A stretch of 64,000 nt of DNA from Ruminococcus flavefaciens. Its GTDB lineage: Bacteria > Bacillota > Clostridia > Oscillospirales > Ruminococcaceae. The stretch covers positions 50,230 to 114,229 of the forward strand of contig CACYSQ010000003.1 in assembly GCA_902777125.1 (NCBI GenBank), given 5' to 3'. A model generated the notes under the pieces. The model searched no databases. It had not been told where the DNA came from and was given only the letters and a program-made list of their open reading frames with translations. Below, piece after piece: positions 44,234 through 51,995 of the stretch. The first letter of the stretch is position 1; the number at the start of each line of letters is the position of its first letter. The translations under genes were made by a program, and so were the position numbers.

Positions 44234-45550
44234 ATGAAAAAATACCTTTGGACATCGCTTCTGTCGGCAAGTCTCATGGCATTATCAGGCTGTTCGTCAT
44301 CTTCCGGCAGCTCCTCCGTGAGCACTCTCGAGACCGTTACTGGGGAGACCTCCGAGGCTTCCTCTGCCGAAGCCTCTGCCGAAAGCACAACAGCGGAAAC
44401 CGTCGTTTATGATTACGTTCACGGCAAGGACGGCTATTACAATATCGCTGATGAAATGACTGAGTTTGAGATGATGCCTCAGCAGTACGGCGACTGCTGG
44501 CTCCATGCAGCCGCAGCGAGCATGGAGACCAACATATTCAAGAAAATCGGCAGCTATACGCCGATAGACCCTTTGCACCTTCTGGATATAGTTTACATCA
44601 ACGATAAGGACGAGGGCTTCATCGTAAAGGAAAACATCGACCCTAAAGACAACGGCGGCTGGCAGTGGATGGTGACGGAAACGCTTTCACGCGGCTTTGA
44701 CGATCTCACACTGGACAGCTCTGTGATACTCGATACGGCCGACCGTGAAGCTATCAAGGAAAATATCCGCACAAGAGGCGCTGTTGCTATCGGAGTGTAC
44801 GACGTCACCAGCGACAAAAAAGGCTGGTTCGGTCCTTACCGCACACTGAACTACACTATAGATGATATGTTTGACCACGATGTTACTATCATCGGATACG
44901 ACGATCATTTCCCGAAGGAATACTTCAAGGAGCCTGCTGCCGAGGACGGTGCATGGATAACCTATAACAGCAATGAATGCTCTGGAGGAAACTATTTCTA
45001 TGTCTCCTACTGTGCCCCGCTGCAATATGCTATCAGCCACTCCGTAACGGACAAATACAGCGAAGTGCTCAGCTACGATGCCGGAAACGAGCAGGACAGG
45101 TACATCAGAACCGGCGATAAGACCACAACTGCCAATGTTTTCCACAAGGCAGGAAAACTCGCTGCTGTCGGAACATACAACGATTTCGACACGCAGAACA
45201 TCACGATAGAGGTATACAGTGCCGATCTCAGAGAGCTTCTGTATAAGCAGGACGCTGTTCTCGGTCATCACGGCTATCATACGATAGAGCTTGATGCTCC
45301 GCTTGAAGTGTCCGACTTCGCCGTTGCGATAACCTACGAAAAAGGCGCTCCCGTTGAGGGCGAGGATATCGACTACGTCAACACCGATTACAAAACCGTC
45401 TCCGAAAGCGGACAGTCCTTCGTCCGCACGGACAATCCGGACGGTACTGCCGGTGAATGGCAGGACCTCACGGACAGCGGTATCCGGGAAGCTCTGAACA
45501 TAGACTTCGAGCCGGGCAACTGCTGTATAAAGGCACTTTTAGCAAAATAA
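44234..45550 (+). CDS. Papain-like cysteine peptidase lipoprotein with lectin-like C-terminus
   Basis: 438 residues from ATG 44234 (AAAGGAAG before it). Signal peptide with lipobox LSGC (about Cys20), a Ser/Glu/Thr-rich spacer, then a C1-family domain with QQYGDCWLHAAAASMET (oxyanion Gln and catalytic Cys), HDVTIIGYDD (catalytic His) and ITYNSNECSGGNYFYVSY (Asn). The part after about residue 270 looks like the lectin-like beta domain often attached to these clostridial peptidases. Anchored outside the membrane. The Asn loop lacks the usual Trp, so activity should be tested. Confidence 0.8.
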   Translation: MKKYLWTSLLSASLMALSGCSSSSGSSSVSTLETVTGETSEASSAEASAESTTAETVVYDYVHGKDGYYNIADEMTEFEMMPQQYGDCWLHAAAASMETNIFKKIGSYTPIDPLHLLDIVYINDKDEGFIVKENIDPKDNGGWQWMVTETLSRGFDDLTLDSSVILDTADREAIKENIRTRGAVAIGVYDVTSDKKGWFGPYRTLNYTIDDMFDHDVTIIGYDDHFPKEYFKEPAAEDGAWITYNSNECSGGNYFYVSYCAPLQYAISHSVTDKYSEVLSYDAGNEQDRYIRTGDKTTTANVFHKAGKLAAVGTYNDFDTQNITIEVYSADLRELLYKQDAVLGHHGYHTIELDAPLEVSDFAVAITYEKGAPVEGEDIDYVNTDYKTVSESGQSFVRTDNPDGTAGEWQDLTDSGIREALNIDFEPGNCCIKALLAK

Positions 45551-45569
45551 AAATATATAAAGGAGAGCT

Positions 45570-46067
45570 ATGCAAAACCTTAATATCGTACTCGTCGAAC
45601 CTCAGATACCGCAGAATACAGGGAATATTTCCCGTACCTGCGCTGTTACCGGGGCAAGACTGCACCTCGTCAGACCGCTCGGCTTCGAGGTCTCCGACAA
45701 GCACCTGAAACGTGCCGGTCTCGACTACTGGGATAAGCTCGACATCACCTACTACGACGGACTGGAGGACTTTTTCGCAAAAAATCCCGGCGGAAACTTC
45801 TTCTACTTCACCACCAAGGGCAGAAAGGTCCACAGTGATGTGAGCTATCCGGACAACGCCTATCTCGTTTTCGGACGCGAGGACAAGGGACTCCCCGAGG
45901 AGCTGCTGTACGCAAATCCAGGGAGCTGTGTCCGCATACCGATGAGGAACGAGCTGAGAAGCCTCAACCTCTCCAATTCCGCTGCCATAGCGGTATACGA
46001 GGTGCTGAGGCAGTGGGATTACCCTGATCTTTCCCGCGAGGGCAAGCTTACAAAATATGAATGGTAA
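45570..46067 (+). CDS. trmL: tRNA (cytidine/uridine-34 2'-O)-methyltransferase
   Basis: 165 residues of SPOUT fold: NIVLVEPQIPQNTGNISRTCA at the N-terminus, VFGREDKGLPEELL and IPMRNELRSLNLSNSAAIAVYE forming the knotted SAM site. Methylates the wobble base of tRNA-Leu species. AAGGAG before the ATG; overlapped by the RBS region of degV. Confidence 0.95.
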   Translation: MQNLNIVLVEPQIPQNTGNISRTCAVTGARLHLVRPLGFEVSDKHLKRAGLDYWDKLDITYYDGLEDFFAKNPGGNFFYFTTKGRKVHSDVSYPDNAYLVFGREDKGLPEELLYANPGSCVRIPMRNELRSLNLSNSAAIAVYEVLRQWDYPDLSREGKLTKYEW

Positions 46068-46080
46068 AGGAGAAATTACT

Positions 46081-46953
46081 ATGTCCAAAATCATGATACT
46101 TACTGACACCTGCTGTGATCTTCCGAAGGAGACTATCGAGGAGCTCGGGATAAAGGTGCTCCCCTTTGAGCTCAGCATCAACGGCGAGACCTTCCGCGAG
46201 ACCTTTGACAAGTCCACACAGGAGGTCTACGAGCTCATGGCTCAGACCGACGAGATACCCAAGCATTCGCAGATATCTCCCCTCACTTTCGAGGAGACCT
46301 ACAAGGAGCTCTATGAGCAGGGCTACACCGATATCATCAGCGTTTCCATAAACTCTCAGGGCTCTGGTACATACAACAACTCCATTCTGGGCAAGGAGGA
46401 TTTCTTCGAGAACAATCCCGATGCCAAGGACAAGATACGCATTTTCAACCTCGATTCCAAGTGCTATACCGTTTTCTACGGCTACCCTATCATGGAGGCT
46501 GTGAAGATGATAAAGAAGGGCGCTTCTCCCGAGGAGATCATCGCTTACCTCGAGGACTGCTTCAATGTCTGCGCGGTGTACGCGGTACCCTACAACCTCA
46601 AATATGCCCGTAAGTCCGGACGCATCTCCGCTGCAAAGGCTTTCGCCGGCGAGCTTCTCGGTCTCAAGCCTGTTATCCGCTTCTCAGACGGCTGCACTGA
46701 GACCGTCGAAAAGATAAGGGGCGAAAAGAATATCGTTCCCAAGCTCGTTGACATTGTCGAGAAGAATATGACTCCTCAGACACCATACATCATGATCCAC
46801 GGCAGAGACAATACTCTCGCCAAGGAGGTCGAGAAGGAGCTCACAAAGCGTACCGGCAGAAAGGCTGAAATGTACGCCAATATCGGCGCAGTTGTCTCCG
46901 CGAATATCGGACCGGATATCGTCGCCGTACTCGTAAGGCGCAAGAATAAGTAA
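46081..46953 (+). CDS. DegV family fatty-acid-binding protein
   Basis: 290 residues: ILTDTCCDLPKETIEELGIKVLPFEL, the TSQISP-type HSQISPLTFEE, ISVSINSQGSGTYNN and a second domain with GLKPVIRFSDG. DegV proteins bind a fatty acid and some present it to a FakA kinase; no fakA is visible here. ATG 46081 follows AAAGGAG. Confidence 0.93.
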   Translation: MSKIMILTDTCCDLPKETIEELGIKVLPFELSINGETFRETFDKSTQEVYELMAQTDEIPKHSQISPLTFEETYKELYEQGYTDIISVSINSQGSGTYNNSILGKEDFFENNPDAKDKIRIFNLDSKCYTVFYGYPIMEAVKMIKKGASPEEIIAYLEDCFNVCAVYAVPYNLKYARKSGRISAAKAFAGELLGLKPVIRFSDGCTETVEKIRGEKNIVPKLVDIVEKNMTPQTPYIMIHGRDNTLAKEVEKELTKRTGRKAEMYANIGAVVSANIGPDIVAVLVRRKNK

Positions 46954-46975
46954 GGGGAACGCCTGAGCGCTCCCC
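46954..46975. terminator. Hairpin between degV and the SASP gene
   Basis: GGGGA...GC-CTGA-GC...TCCCC, placed between two convergent stops. Stem is imperfect and T-runs are short. Confidence 0.5.
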
Positions 46976-46988
46976 CTGAATGCAGCTG

Positions 46989-47189
46989 TTACTGCATCTT
47001 ATAGGAATTGATCATCTTCTGGACCATGCGTCCGCCGATAGAACCAGCCTCACGCGAAGTAAGATCGCCGTTGTAGCCGTTCTTGAGGTTTACGCCAAGC
47101 TCAGAGGCTGACTCCATCTTGAATCTGTCAAGAGCTTCTCTGCCCTTCTGGGTCATTGTACCGCTGTTATTTCCATTACTGTTTGCCAT
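46989..47189 (-). CDS. Small acid-soluble spore protein, alpha/beta type
   Basis: 66 residues with both SASP signatures: KMESASELGVNL (where the spore protease GPR cuts after the Glu) and LTSREAGSIGGRMVQKMI. These proteins coat spore DNA. AAAGGAG before ATG 47187-47189. An AATACTA about 45 nt upstream on the minus strand is close to the forespore -10 consensus CATnCTA, but the -35 is not convincing. It implies a spore-forming ability or ancestry. Confidence 0.93.
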   Translation of the reverse strand: MANSNGNNSGTMTQKGREALDRFKMESASELGVNLKNGYNGDLTSREAGSIGGRMVQKMINSYKMQ

Positions 47190-47365
47190 TGTTATTATCT
47201 CCTTTGAATTGATTTTGATGCCGTGATAGTATTATATCGCTGCGGATAAATAATATTTAAGGAAAAAAATGAAAAACAGTCCCGTCCGTTTGTTACATCT
47301 GAGCAATGACATTTTCCAAAAGCTTCAGCAACATACATTCTTACTATTACTAAGGAGTGATATCC

Positions 47366-48118
47366 ATGAATTGTAAATTCTGCGGAAGAAACAACAGCAG
47401 CAGCATGAAATACTGCTACGGCTGCGGCCATCTTCTCGAAAGTGATCCTGCATCTCCCGGCAGCCTCGACCCTTACGCGAACCGTCCCGGCGGAAAAGCT
47501 TCGCCATACTATGCACCGCCCATGGGCTATTCAGCTCCCGGCGGACCTCATTACAGGAGCCTTTCGTCCGTTCCCCTCACGGGAGCATTCTGGCTCGCGG
47601 TATTCCTCATCGTCATATCCTTCACAAGTATGTTCATGCCGTGGATCACGGTCAAAATCAGCATATCCGGCTATTCCGTAAAAGAAAGCGCTGACTATAC
47701 TGATATCTTTGATAATTACGACCCGGATTATATAAGCAAGCTGAGGTCTGCCGGTCTGAAAGACAGCAGGCTCGAAAGAATGAACAACTGCGTCAAGGTC
47801 ATGAAATGGGCCGGCGCTGCCGGATATCTCTGCCTTATCCTAACAGTCGTTGTCGGTGTTGTGGCTAAGAACCATATGGTGTCTGCGGCAGCTCTTTCTG
47901 CACTCCTGTTCATAATTTCAGCCGGGGCAGCCGTCCTCTACTGCTTCACCTGCAAGGACTACATAGAGAGCTTCTCAAAGGATTACTCGAAGTTTTTAAA
48001 GGTCTTTCCGAACGCCGGCATATGGGTCTCTTTCGGCTGTACTCTGCTCGCAGCTGTACTCGCAGGAAGCGACCTGAGATCACGCCGCCGTTTGCTTGCA
48101 TCAGACAGCAGCTTGTAA
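47366..48118 (+). CDS. Zinc-ribbon four-helix membrane protein, copy 3 (array gene 1)
   Basis: 250 residues from ATG 47366 (AAGGAGTG upstream). Zinc ribbon CKFCG...CYGCG (3-21), short Pro/Tyr/Gly linker with YYAPPMGYSAPGG, YRSLSSVPLTGAFWLAVFLIVI helix 1 ending SMFMPW, outer loop, VMKWAGAAGYL helix 2, helix 3, loop, and helix 4 GIWVSFGCTLLAAVLAG. First gene of the five-gene tandem array. The RSLSSVP and FWxAV segments are shared with array gene 3. Confidence 0.85.
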   Translation: MNCKFCGRNNSSSMKYCYGCGHLLESDPASPGSLDPYANRPGGKASPYYAPPMGYSAPGGPHYRSLSSVPLTGAFWLAVFLIVISFTSMFMPWITVKISISGYSVKESADYTDIFDNYDPDYISKLRSAGLKDSRLERMNNCVKVMKWAGAAGYLCLILTVVVGVVAKNHMVSAAALSALLFIISAGAAVLYCFTCKDYIESFSKDYSKFLKVFPNAGIWVSFGCTLLAAVLAGSDLRSRRRLLASDSSL

Positions 48119-48135
48119 ACGGAGGATAATACATT

Positions 48136-48864
48136 ATGGATAGCAATGAAAACAATATCCGGTCCGGCGCAGATGCTTTACCGGAAGCTGACGAGCTCAC
48201 CTCCCCCCTCAAAGGGAAATTCAACCTCTTTCAGGGCTTGGCAATATTCCTGCTCTTTGTTTCGTTAGCCGGACTTTTCACCCCGTGGTACGGCTATAGC
48301 ATGGAGATAAACATGAGCAATCCATTCAACAGGGACGATGCCTTTAAAAGCTCTCAGCACCATAACGAGGCGTTCATCGACTTCTTCGGCAGCGAACCAG
48401 AAGCCTCCGAGATGAAATACAAAAACGAAAAAGAAAAAGAATATATCGAAAAGATCAACACTACCGCTGAAAAATCGCAGGGAAAAAACAAGACCGGCAA
48501 GGCTCTCATGAAGTGGTTCGGACTTATCGGCTTCATTGCTGCATTTGCCGCTATCGTTCTTGCATTTGCAAGCCCAAGGATAATGACGTTCGTCTCACTT
48601 TTCGCAGCGATATGCTTCGTAACCGCTTTCATCGGAGCTCTGATGTGGGCTTCTGCGGCAAATGAGGTATGGAAAGACTGGGAGGACTATTCAAGGGCTT
48701 ACATTGCCGAAAACGAGATATGGACCGACATCTCCGAGCTTTACGCAAATGCGAGAGTCTGCTTCGGACTTATCATATCACTCGTCTGCTCATCTGCGGC
48801 AGCAGTTCTGGCAGCTGTCGGAACATTCATCGTAAAAAAGCAGAAGGAAATGCCTGCGGCATGA
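48136..48864 (+). CDS. Four-helix membrane protein lacking the zinc ribbon, copy 4 (array gene 2)
   Basis: 242 residues. The N-terminus is a short acidic segment (SNENNIRSGADALPEADE) in place of the Cys-rich ribbon and linker; the rest follows the family: helix 1 with GLFTPWYG, Asp/Glu-Lys-rich outer loop, LMKWFGLIGFI helix 2, helix 3, loop and helix 4 with KKQKE tail. Missing the ribbon may separate its role from the others, perhaps as a partner subunit. RBS GGAGG. Confidence 0.82.
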   Translation: MDSNENNIRSGADALPEADELTSPLKGKFNLFQGLAIFLLFVSLAGLFTPWYGYSMEINMSNPFNRDDAFKSSQHHNEAFIDFFGSEPEASEMKYKNEKEKEYIEKINTTAEKSQGKNKTGKALMKWFGLIGFIAAFAAIVLAFASPRIMTFVSLFAAICFVTAFIGALMWASAANEVWKDWEDYSRAYIAENEIWTDISELYANARVCFGLIISLVCSSAAAVLAAVGTFIVKKQKEMPAA

Positions 48865-48900
48865 CCTAAGGGAAATACAGACACGAAAGGTGGAATTGAC

Positions 48901-49917
48901 ATGATCTGTAAAAATTGCGGCGCTCAGAATCAGGACTTCGCAAGGTTCTGCAAGAGCTGCGGAAAGGCTATGGACGCACAGCCGGAACAGAAGCCTGCAA
49001 GCGAATACAGGCAGTATAAGGAGATCTCAAGTCCTTTGCTGAACGAGCAGCAAACCATTAAACCGGACATTTTTGCTTCTCCGAACAACTACGGTGTCCC
49101 CTCCCGTGAGGACGTCTATGCTCCTCCGAAAGGCTACGGTGTCTCCTCTCATGAGGACGTCTATGCTCCTCCGAAAGGATACGGTGTGCCCTCCCGTGAA
49201 AGCGCATACACTCCCCCGATGGGTTACAGTGAGCCGCCTCACGAAAGCGCATACACTCCCCCTATGGGCTACAGTGCGCCTCCGCCGAACCTCTACGCGC
49301 CGCCCTATTCGGCTCCTCCGGTCGTTAACAATTATATGTACTCTCCCGGCTCGGGCGGACGCTACAGAAGCATCGAGGAAGTACCGGTAACACCGGCATT
49401 CTGGTTCGCCGTTATACTCATTGTAGTTTCCTTTGTCAGCCTGTTCACTCCGTGGATGACCGTAAAGGCCAAATACCGCGGAGAAACTATAGCAACCAAA
49501 AATCTCAAATACTTTGACCTGTATGATGATGATGACGACGACGAATACGATATTAGCGATACCTATTTTAAGGACGAGGATAAAACCGACGAGATATGCA
49601 GCAATGTGATGAAGTGGGGCGGACTTATCGGCTTTGTGTCGCTTCTCCTTGCACTTGTTTTTGCCGCTGCACTGAGGGAACGGTTCATTATTGCCGTTGC
49701 CGATTCCTTCGTCTGCTTCCTTGCAGTTGCGATAGCCGGTCTTGTTGATTGCCCAAATCTGAAAAAATACCTGAGAAAAATAGTAAGGTCAAGTGTTGAT
49801 TTCAGTGTATTCAACAATGTCGGAATATGGCTTCCGCTCGGCTGCACCTTCCTCGCACTGATACTTGCAGCAGCAGACAAGAGCCAGCGAAGAAATATTC
49901 TCGCAATGAGCAGATAA
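48901..49917 (+). CDS. Zinc-ribbon four-helix membrane protein with 15-residue repeats, copy 5 (array gene 3)
   Basis: 338 residues: zinc ribbon CKNCG...CKSCG (3-21), a long linker with four 15-residue repeats (YAPPKGYGV.. type, nt 49108-49287), YRSIEEVPVTPAFWFAV helix 1 ending SLFTPW, an acidic loop with DDDDDDEYD, VMKWGGLIGFV helix 2, helix 3, loop and helix 4. Leader ACGAAAGGTGGAATTG is shared with copies 2 and 7. The longest linker of the family. Confidence 0.86.
   Translation: MICKNCGAQNQDFARFCKSCGKAMDAQPEQKPASEYRQYKEISSPLLNEQQTIKPDIFASPNNYGVPSREDVYAPPKGYGVSSHEDVYAPPKGYGVPSRESAYTPPMGYSEPPHESAYTPPMGYSAPPPNLYAPPYSAPPVVNNYMYSPGSGGRYRSIEEVPVTPAFWFAVILIVVSFVSLFTPWMTVKAKYRGETIATKNLKYFDLYDDDDDDEYDISDTYFKDEDKTDEICSNVMKWGGLIGFVSLLLALVFAAALRERFIIAVADSFVCFLAVAIAGLVDCPNLKKYLRKIVRSSVDFSVFNNVGIWLPLGCTFLALILAAADKSQRRNILAMSR
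49108..49287 (+). repeat. Four 45-nt in-frame tandem repeats
   Basis: Units at 49108-49152, 49153-49197, 49198-49242 and 49243-49287 encode E-[DS]-[VA]-Y-[AT]-PP-[KM]-GY-[GS]-x4. The first two units are almost identical in DNA, pointing to recent slippage or recombination. Confidence 0.9.
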
Positions 49918-49935
49918 AACGAAAGGTGATATTAT

Positions 49936-50775
49936 ATGTATTGTAAGCATTGTGGTTCTGAGAATCTCGAATTCGCTAAATTCTGCAAAATCTGCGGAAC
50001 TCCCCTGAGACAGCGCTCTGAAGTCTCACAAAACTCAGTCTATGTCCCGGAATCCCAAGAAAAGCCCAAGCCTTCAGCCTCTGTTCCGGCATCTCAAAAG
50101 GAGCCAGCGCCTGCCGAGAGTAAGCCGCTGTCAGCGGAGACTCCGAAGCCCAAGCATGAGGAGTACAAGCCCTCGTACAGCAGCTATACCACGTCTCACA
50201 GGAGCTATTCCTACTCATCGCACAGCCGCTCGCTGAGCATCGGAACGGACAAGCTTTTCTGGGCTGTTCCCGTACTCCTGCTCCTCTCATTTATCGGTAT
50301 GTTCATACCGTGGCAGAAAACAGATTTTTCGGCAAGTCCGCTGACATCTGTGGTTTCTGAAAGCAAGGACTATTCCTTCTTTAAGCTCTTTGACAAAGAA
50401 ATAAAGGAAGATGAAGATGAGATAAGCGACGCTGTCAAAGGCTCCGAATTTGAAAGCAAATGGGACAAATACGTCAACGGTAAAAAAGCAATGAAATTCG
50501 CCGGACTGATTGGATTTATAGCAGCAGGTGCAGCTATTATCCTTGCATTTTCCGATCCGAAGAAAATGACCATTGCCGCAGTTGTATCGGCTATATGCTT
50601 CGTAATAGCTATAATAGGCGGTTCAACTTCTGTTTCAGCCATGAATGATATTCTTGACGAATTATCAAGCTATCAGACCGGTTCAGCCAAAATAGAGCTT
50701 GGCAGCGGAGTTATAGTCTCACTTGTATGTTCAGCCGCCGCCTCTGGAATAGCTGTCTTCAACTCAAAAAACTAA
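49936..50775 (+). CDS. Zinc-ribbon four-helix membrane protein, copy 6 (array gene 4)
   Basis: 279 residues: zinc ribbon CKHCG...CKICG (3-21), a linker rich in Ser/Pro/Lys/Tyr (SYSYSSHSRSLS), helix 1 ending GMFIPW, acidic loop, AMKFAGLIGFI helix 2, helix 3, loop and helix 4. Linker composition differs from the Gln/Pro type, so linkers evolve faster than the membrane part. CGAAAGGTGAT precedes the ATG; 18 nt from copy 5. Confidence 0.86.
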   Translation: MYCKHCGSENLEFAKFCKICGTPLRQRSEVSQNSVYVPESQEKPKPSASVPASQKEPAPAESKPLSAETPKPKHEEYKPSYSSYTTSHRSYSYSSHSRSLSIGTDKLFWAVPVLLLLSFIGMFIPWQKTDFSASPLTSVVSESKDYSFFKLFDKEIKEDEDEISDAVKGSEFESKWDKYVNGKKAMKFAGLIGFIAAGAAIILAFSDPKKMTIAAVVSAICFVIAIIGGSTSVSAMNDILDELSSYQTGSAKIELGSGVIVSLVCSAAASGIAVFNSKN

Positions 50776-50809
50776 AAGTATCAAGATACTGTCAACTTAC
50801 ACAACAATT

Positions 50810-50830
50810 ATCTGCTCTCAGTGAGCAGAT
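50810..50830 (+). other. Hairpin in the leader of array gene 5
   Basis: ATCTGCTC-TCAGT-GAGCAGAT, perfect 8 bp, about 10 nt before GAAAGGTGG. A 7-bp hairpin sits at the same place before copy 2. No T-run follows. Confidence 0.55.
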
Positions 50831-50856
50831 AAATATAACCGAAAGGTGGAATTTAT

Positions 50857-51771
50857 ATGTATTGTAAAAAATGCGGCACTCAAAATCAGGACGGTGCCGG
50901 TTTCTGCAAGAGCTGCGGTACTCCCCTGAGACAGCCCTCTGCACCGTCTCGACCGGCAGCACCTACGCATTCCCAGCCCGACCCTTATGCACCTCCGCAG
51001 GGACTCGCACAGTCCTCTCAGCCAAATCCGGCGCAGCCTCCGCAGACAGGCTTCGGACAGCCTCAGCAGAACTTCGGTCAGCCGGCTCAGAACATCTACG
51101 CTCCCCCGCAGAATTTCGCCACTGCAACGGGCGGCTACGGTCGTGGCTCCTCACCTCTCGCAAGGCTCAACCTCTTTCACTGGATAGCAATGGCTCTACT
51201 TCTCCTCACATTTATCGGAATGTTCACTCCGTGGCTCGGAGTAAAATATTCATACAATGTAAAAGCCAACGGACGTTCGCAAAGTGATACAGAGAGGGAT
51301 AATTCCTCTTTCTTTGACCTTTTTGATGACGACGACGACGATGACTCTACCACTTTAATGGGCAAGGATTATTCAGAGGAAAAAGACAAGATCGAGACCC
51401 GCAAAAACCTCATGAAATGGTTCGGACTTGCCGGATTTATCGTTGCCGCAGCAGCTATCGGACTTGCTTTTGTAAACCCGAAGCTCCTGCTCTGTATATC
51501 CGCTGTTAGTGCTGCCTGCTTCACCGTTGCCTTTATAGCGACTATTCTTGAAGCCTCACTCCTGAATGACACGATCGAGGACGCCTTTGATCTCTTAAAG
51601 AAACAGTATTCGGGCTCGGGCATTGATTTCGGCACATCTATAAAGTGCAGCCCTCACTTCGGTGTAATATTCGCCTTCATCTGCTCAGTTGCAGCAACAG
51701 TTATGGCAACTATCGGCACATTTATCAAGAAAAAGCCAAAGGCAAACGCTTACGGCATGGGCTCATTCTAA
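50857..51771 (+). CDS. Zinc-ribbon four-helix membrane protein, copy 7 (array gene 5)
   Basis: 304 residues: zinc ribbon CKKCG...CKSCG (3-21), Pro/Gln linker, helix 1 ending GMFTPW, loop with DDDDDD, LMKWFGLAGFI helix 2, helix 3, loop and helix 4 with KKKPK tail. The N-terminal half is nearly the same as copy 2; the outer loops differ more, so these loops may be the variable, functional surface. Last gene of the array, followed by a strong terminator. Confidence 0.88.
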   Translation: MYCKKCGTQNQDGAGFCKSCGTPLRQPSAPSRPAAPTHSQPDPYAPPQGLAQSSQPNPAQPPQTGFGQPQQNFGQPAQNIYAPPQNFATATGGYGRGSSPLARLNLFHWIAMALLLLTFIGMFTPWLGVKYSYNVKANGRSQSDTERDNSSFFDLFDDDDDDDSTTLMGKDYSEEKDKIETRKNLMKWFGLAGFIVAAAAIGLAFVNPKLLLCISAVSAACFTVAFIATILEASLLNDTIEDAFDLLKKQYSGSGIDFGTSIKCSPHFGVIFAFICSVAATVMATIGTFIKKKPKANAYGMGSF

Positions 51772-51777
51772 AAAGCA

Positions 51778-51806
51778 AAGGACGGACTTGTTTCCGTCCT
51801 TTTTTC
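51778..51806 (+). terminator. Intrinsic terminator of the array
   Basis: AAAGGACGGA-CTTG-TTTCCGTCCTTTTTT, 6 nt after the stop. The rest of the gap up to 51890 has only an imperfect 11-bp hairpin near 51830-51858. Confidence 0.92.
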
Positions 51807-51890
51807 TGCACTTTTACAGCTTTATGAACTTTTGTGTGCAGATACAGTACGCAAAAGTGCAAAATATCAGTTAATGAGTATTATTTATCA

Positions 51891-51919
51891 TTGCATTATA
51901 ACGCCAGCCGGGCTATAAT
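51891..51919 (+). promoter_or_regulatory. SigA-type promoter of the pectate lyase gene
   Basis: TTGCAT (51891-51896) and TATAAT (51914-51919), 17-nt spacer, 76 nt before the start codon. Confidence 0.78.
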
Positions 51920-51995
51920 AGAAGCATAAGATGTGAACAGAGCGTGATTTAGCACGTTCCGGACGGGATATTGAATTTTTTTGGAGGGAAACATT

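Noticed and set aside
49108-49287. CRISPR-like regular repeats
   Set aside because: Units are contiguous, in frame and lack spacers; they code for a protein linker.
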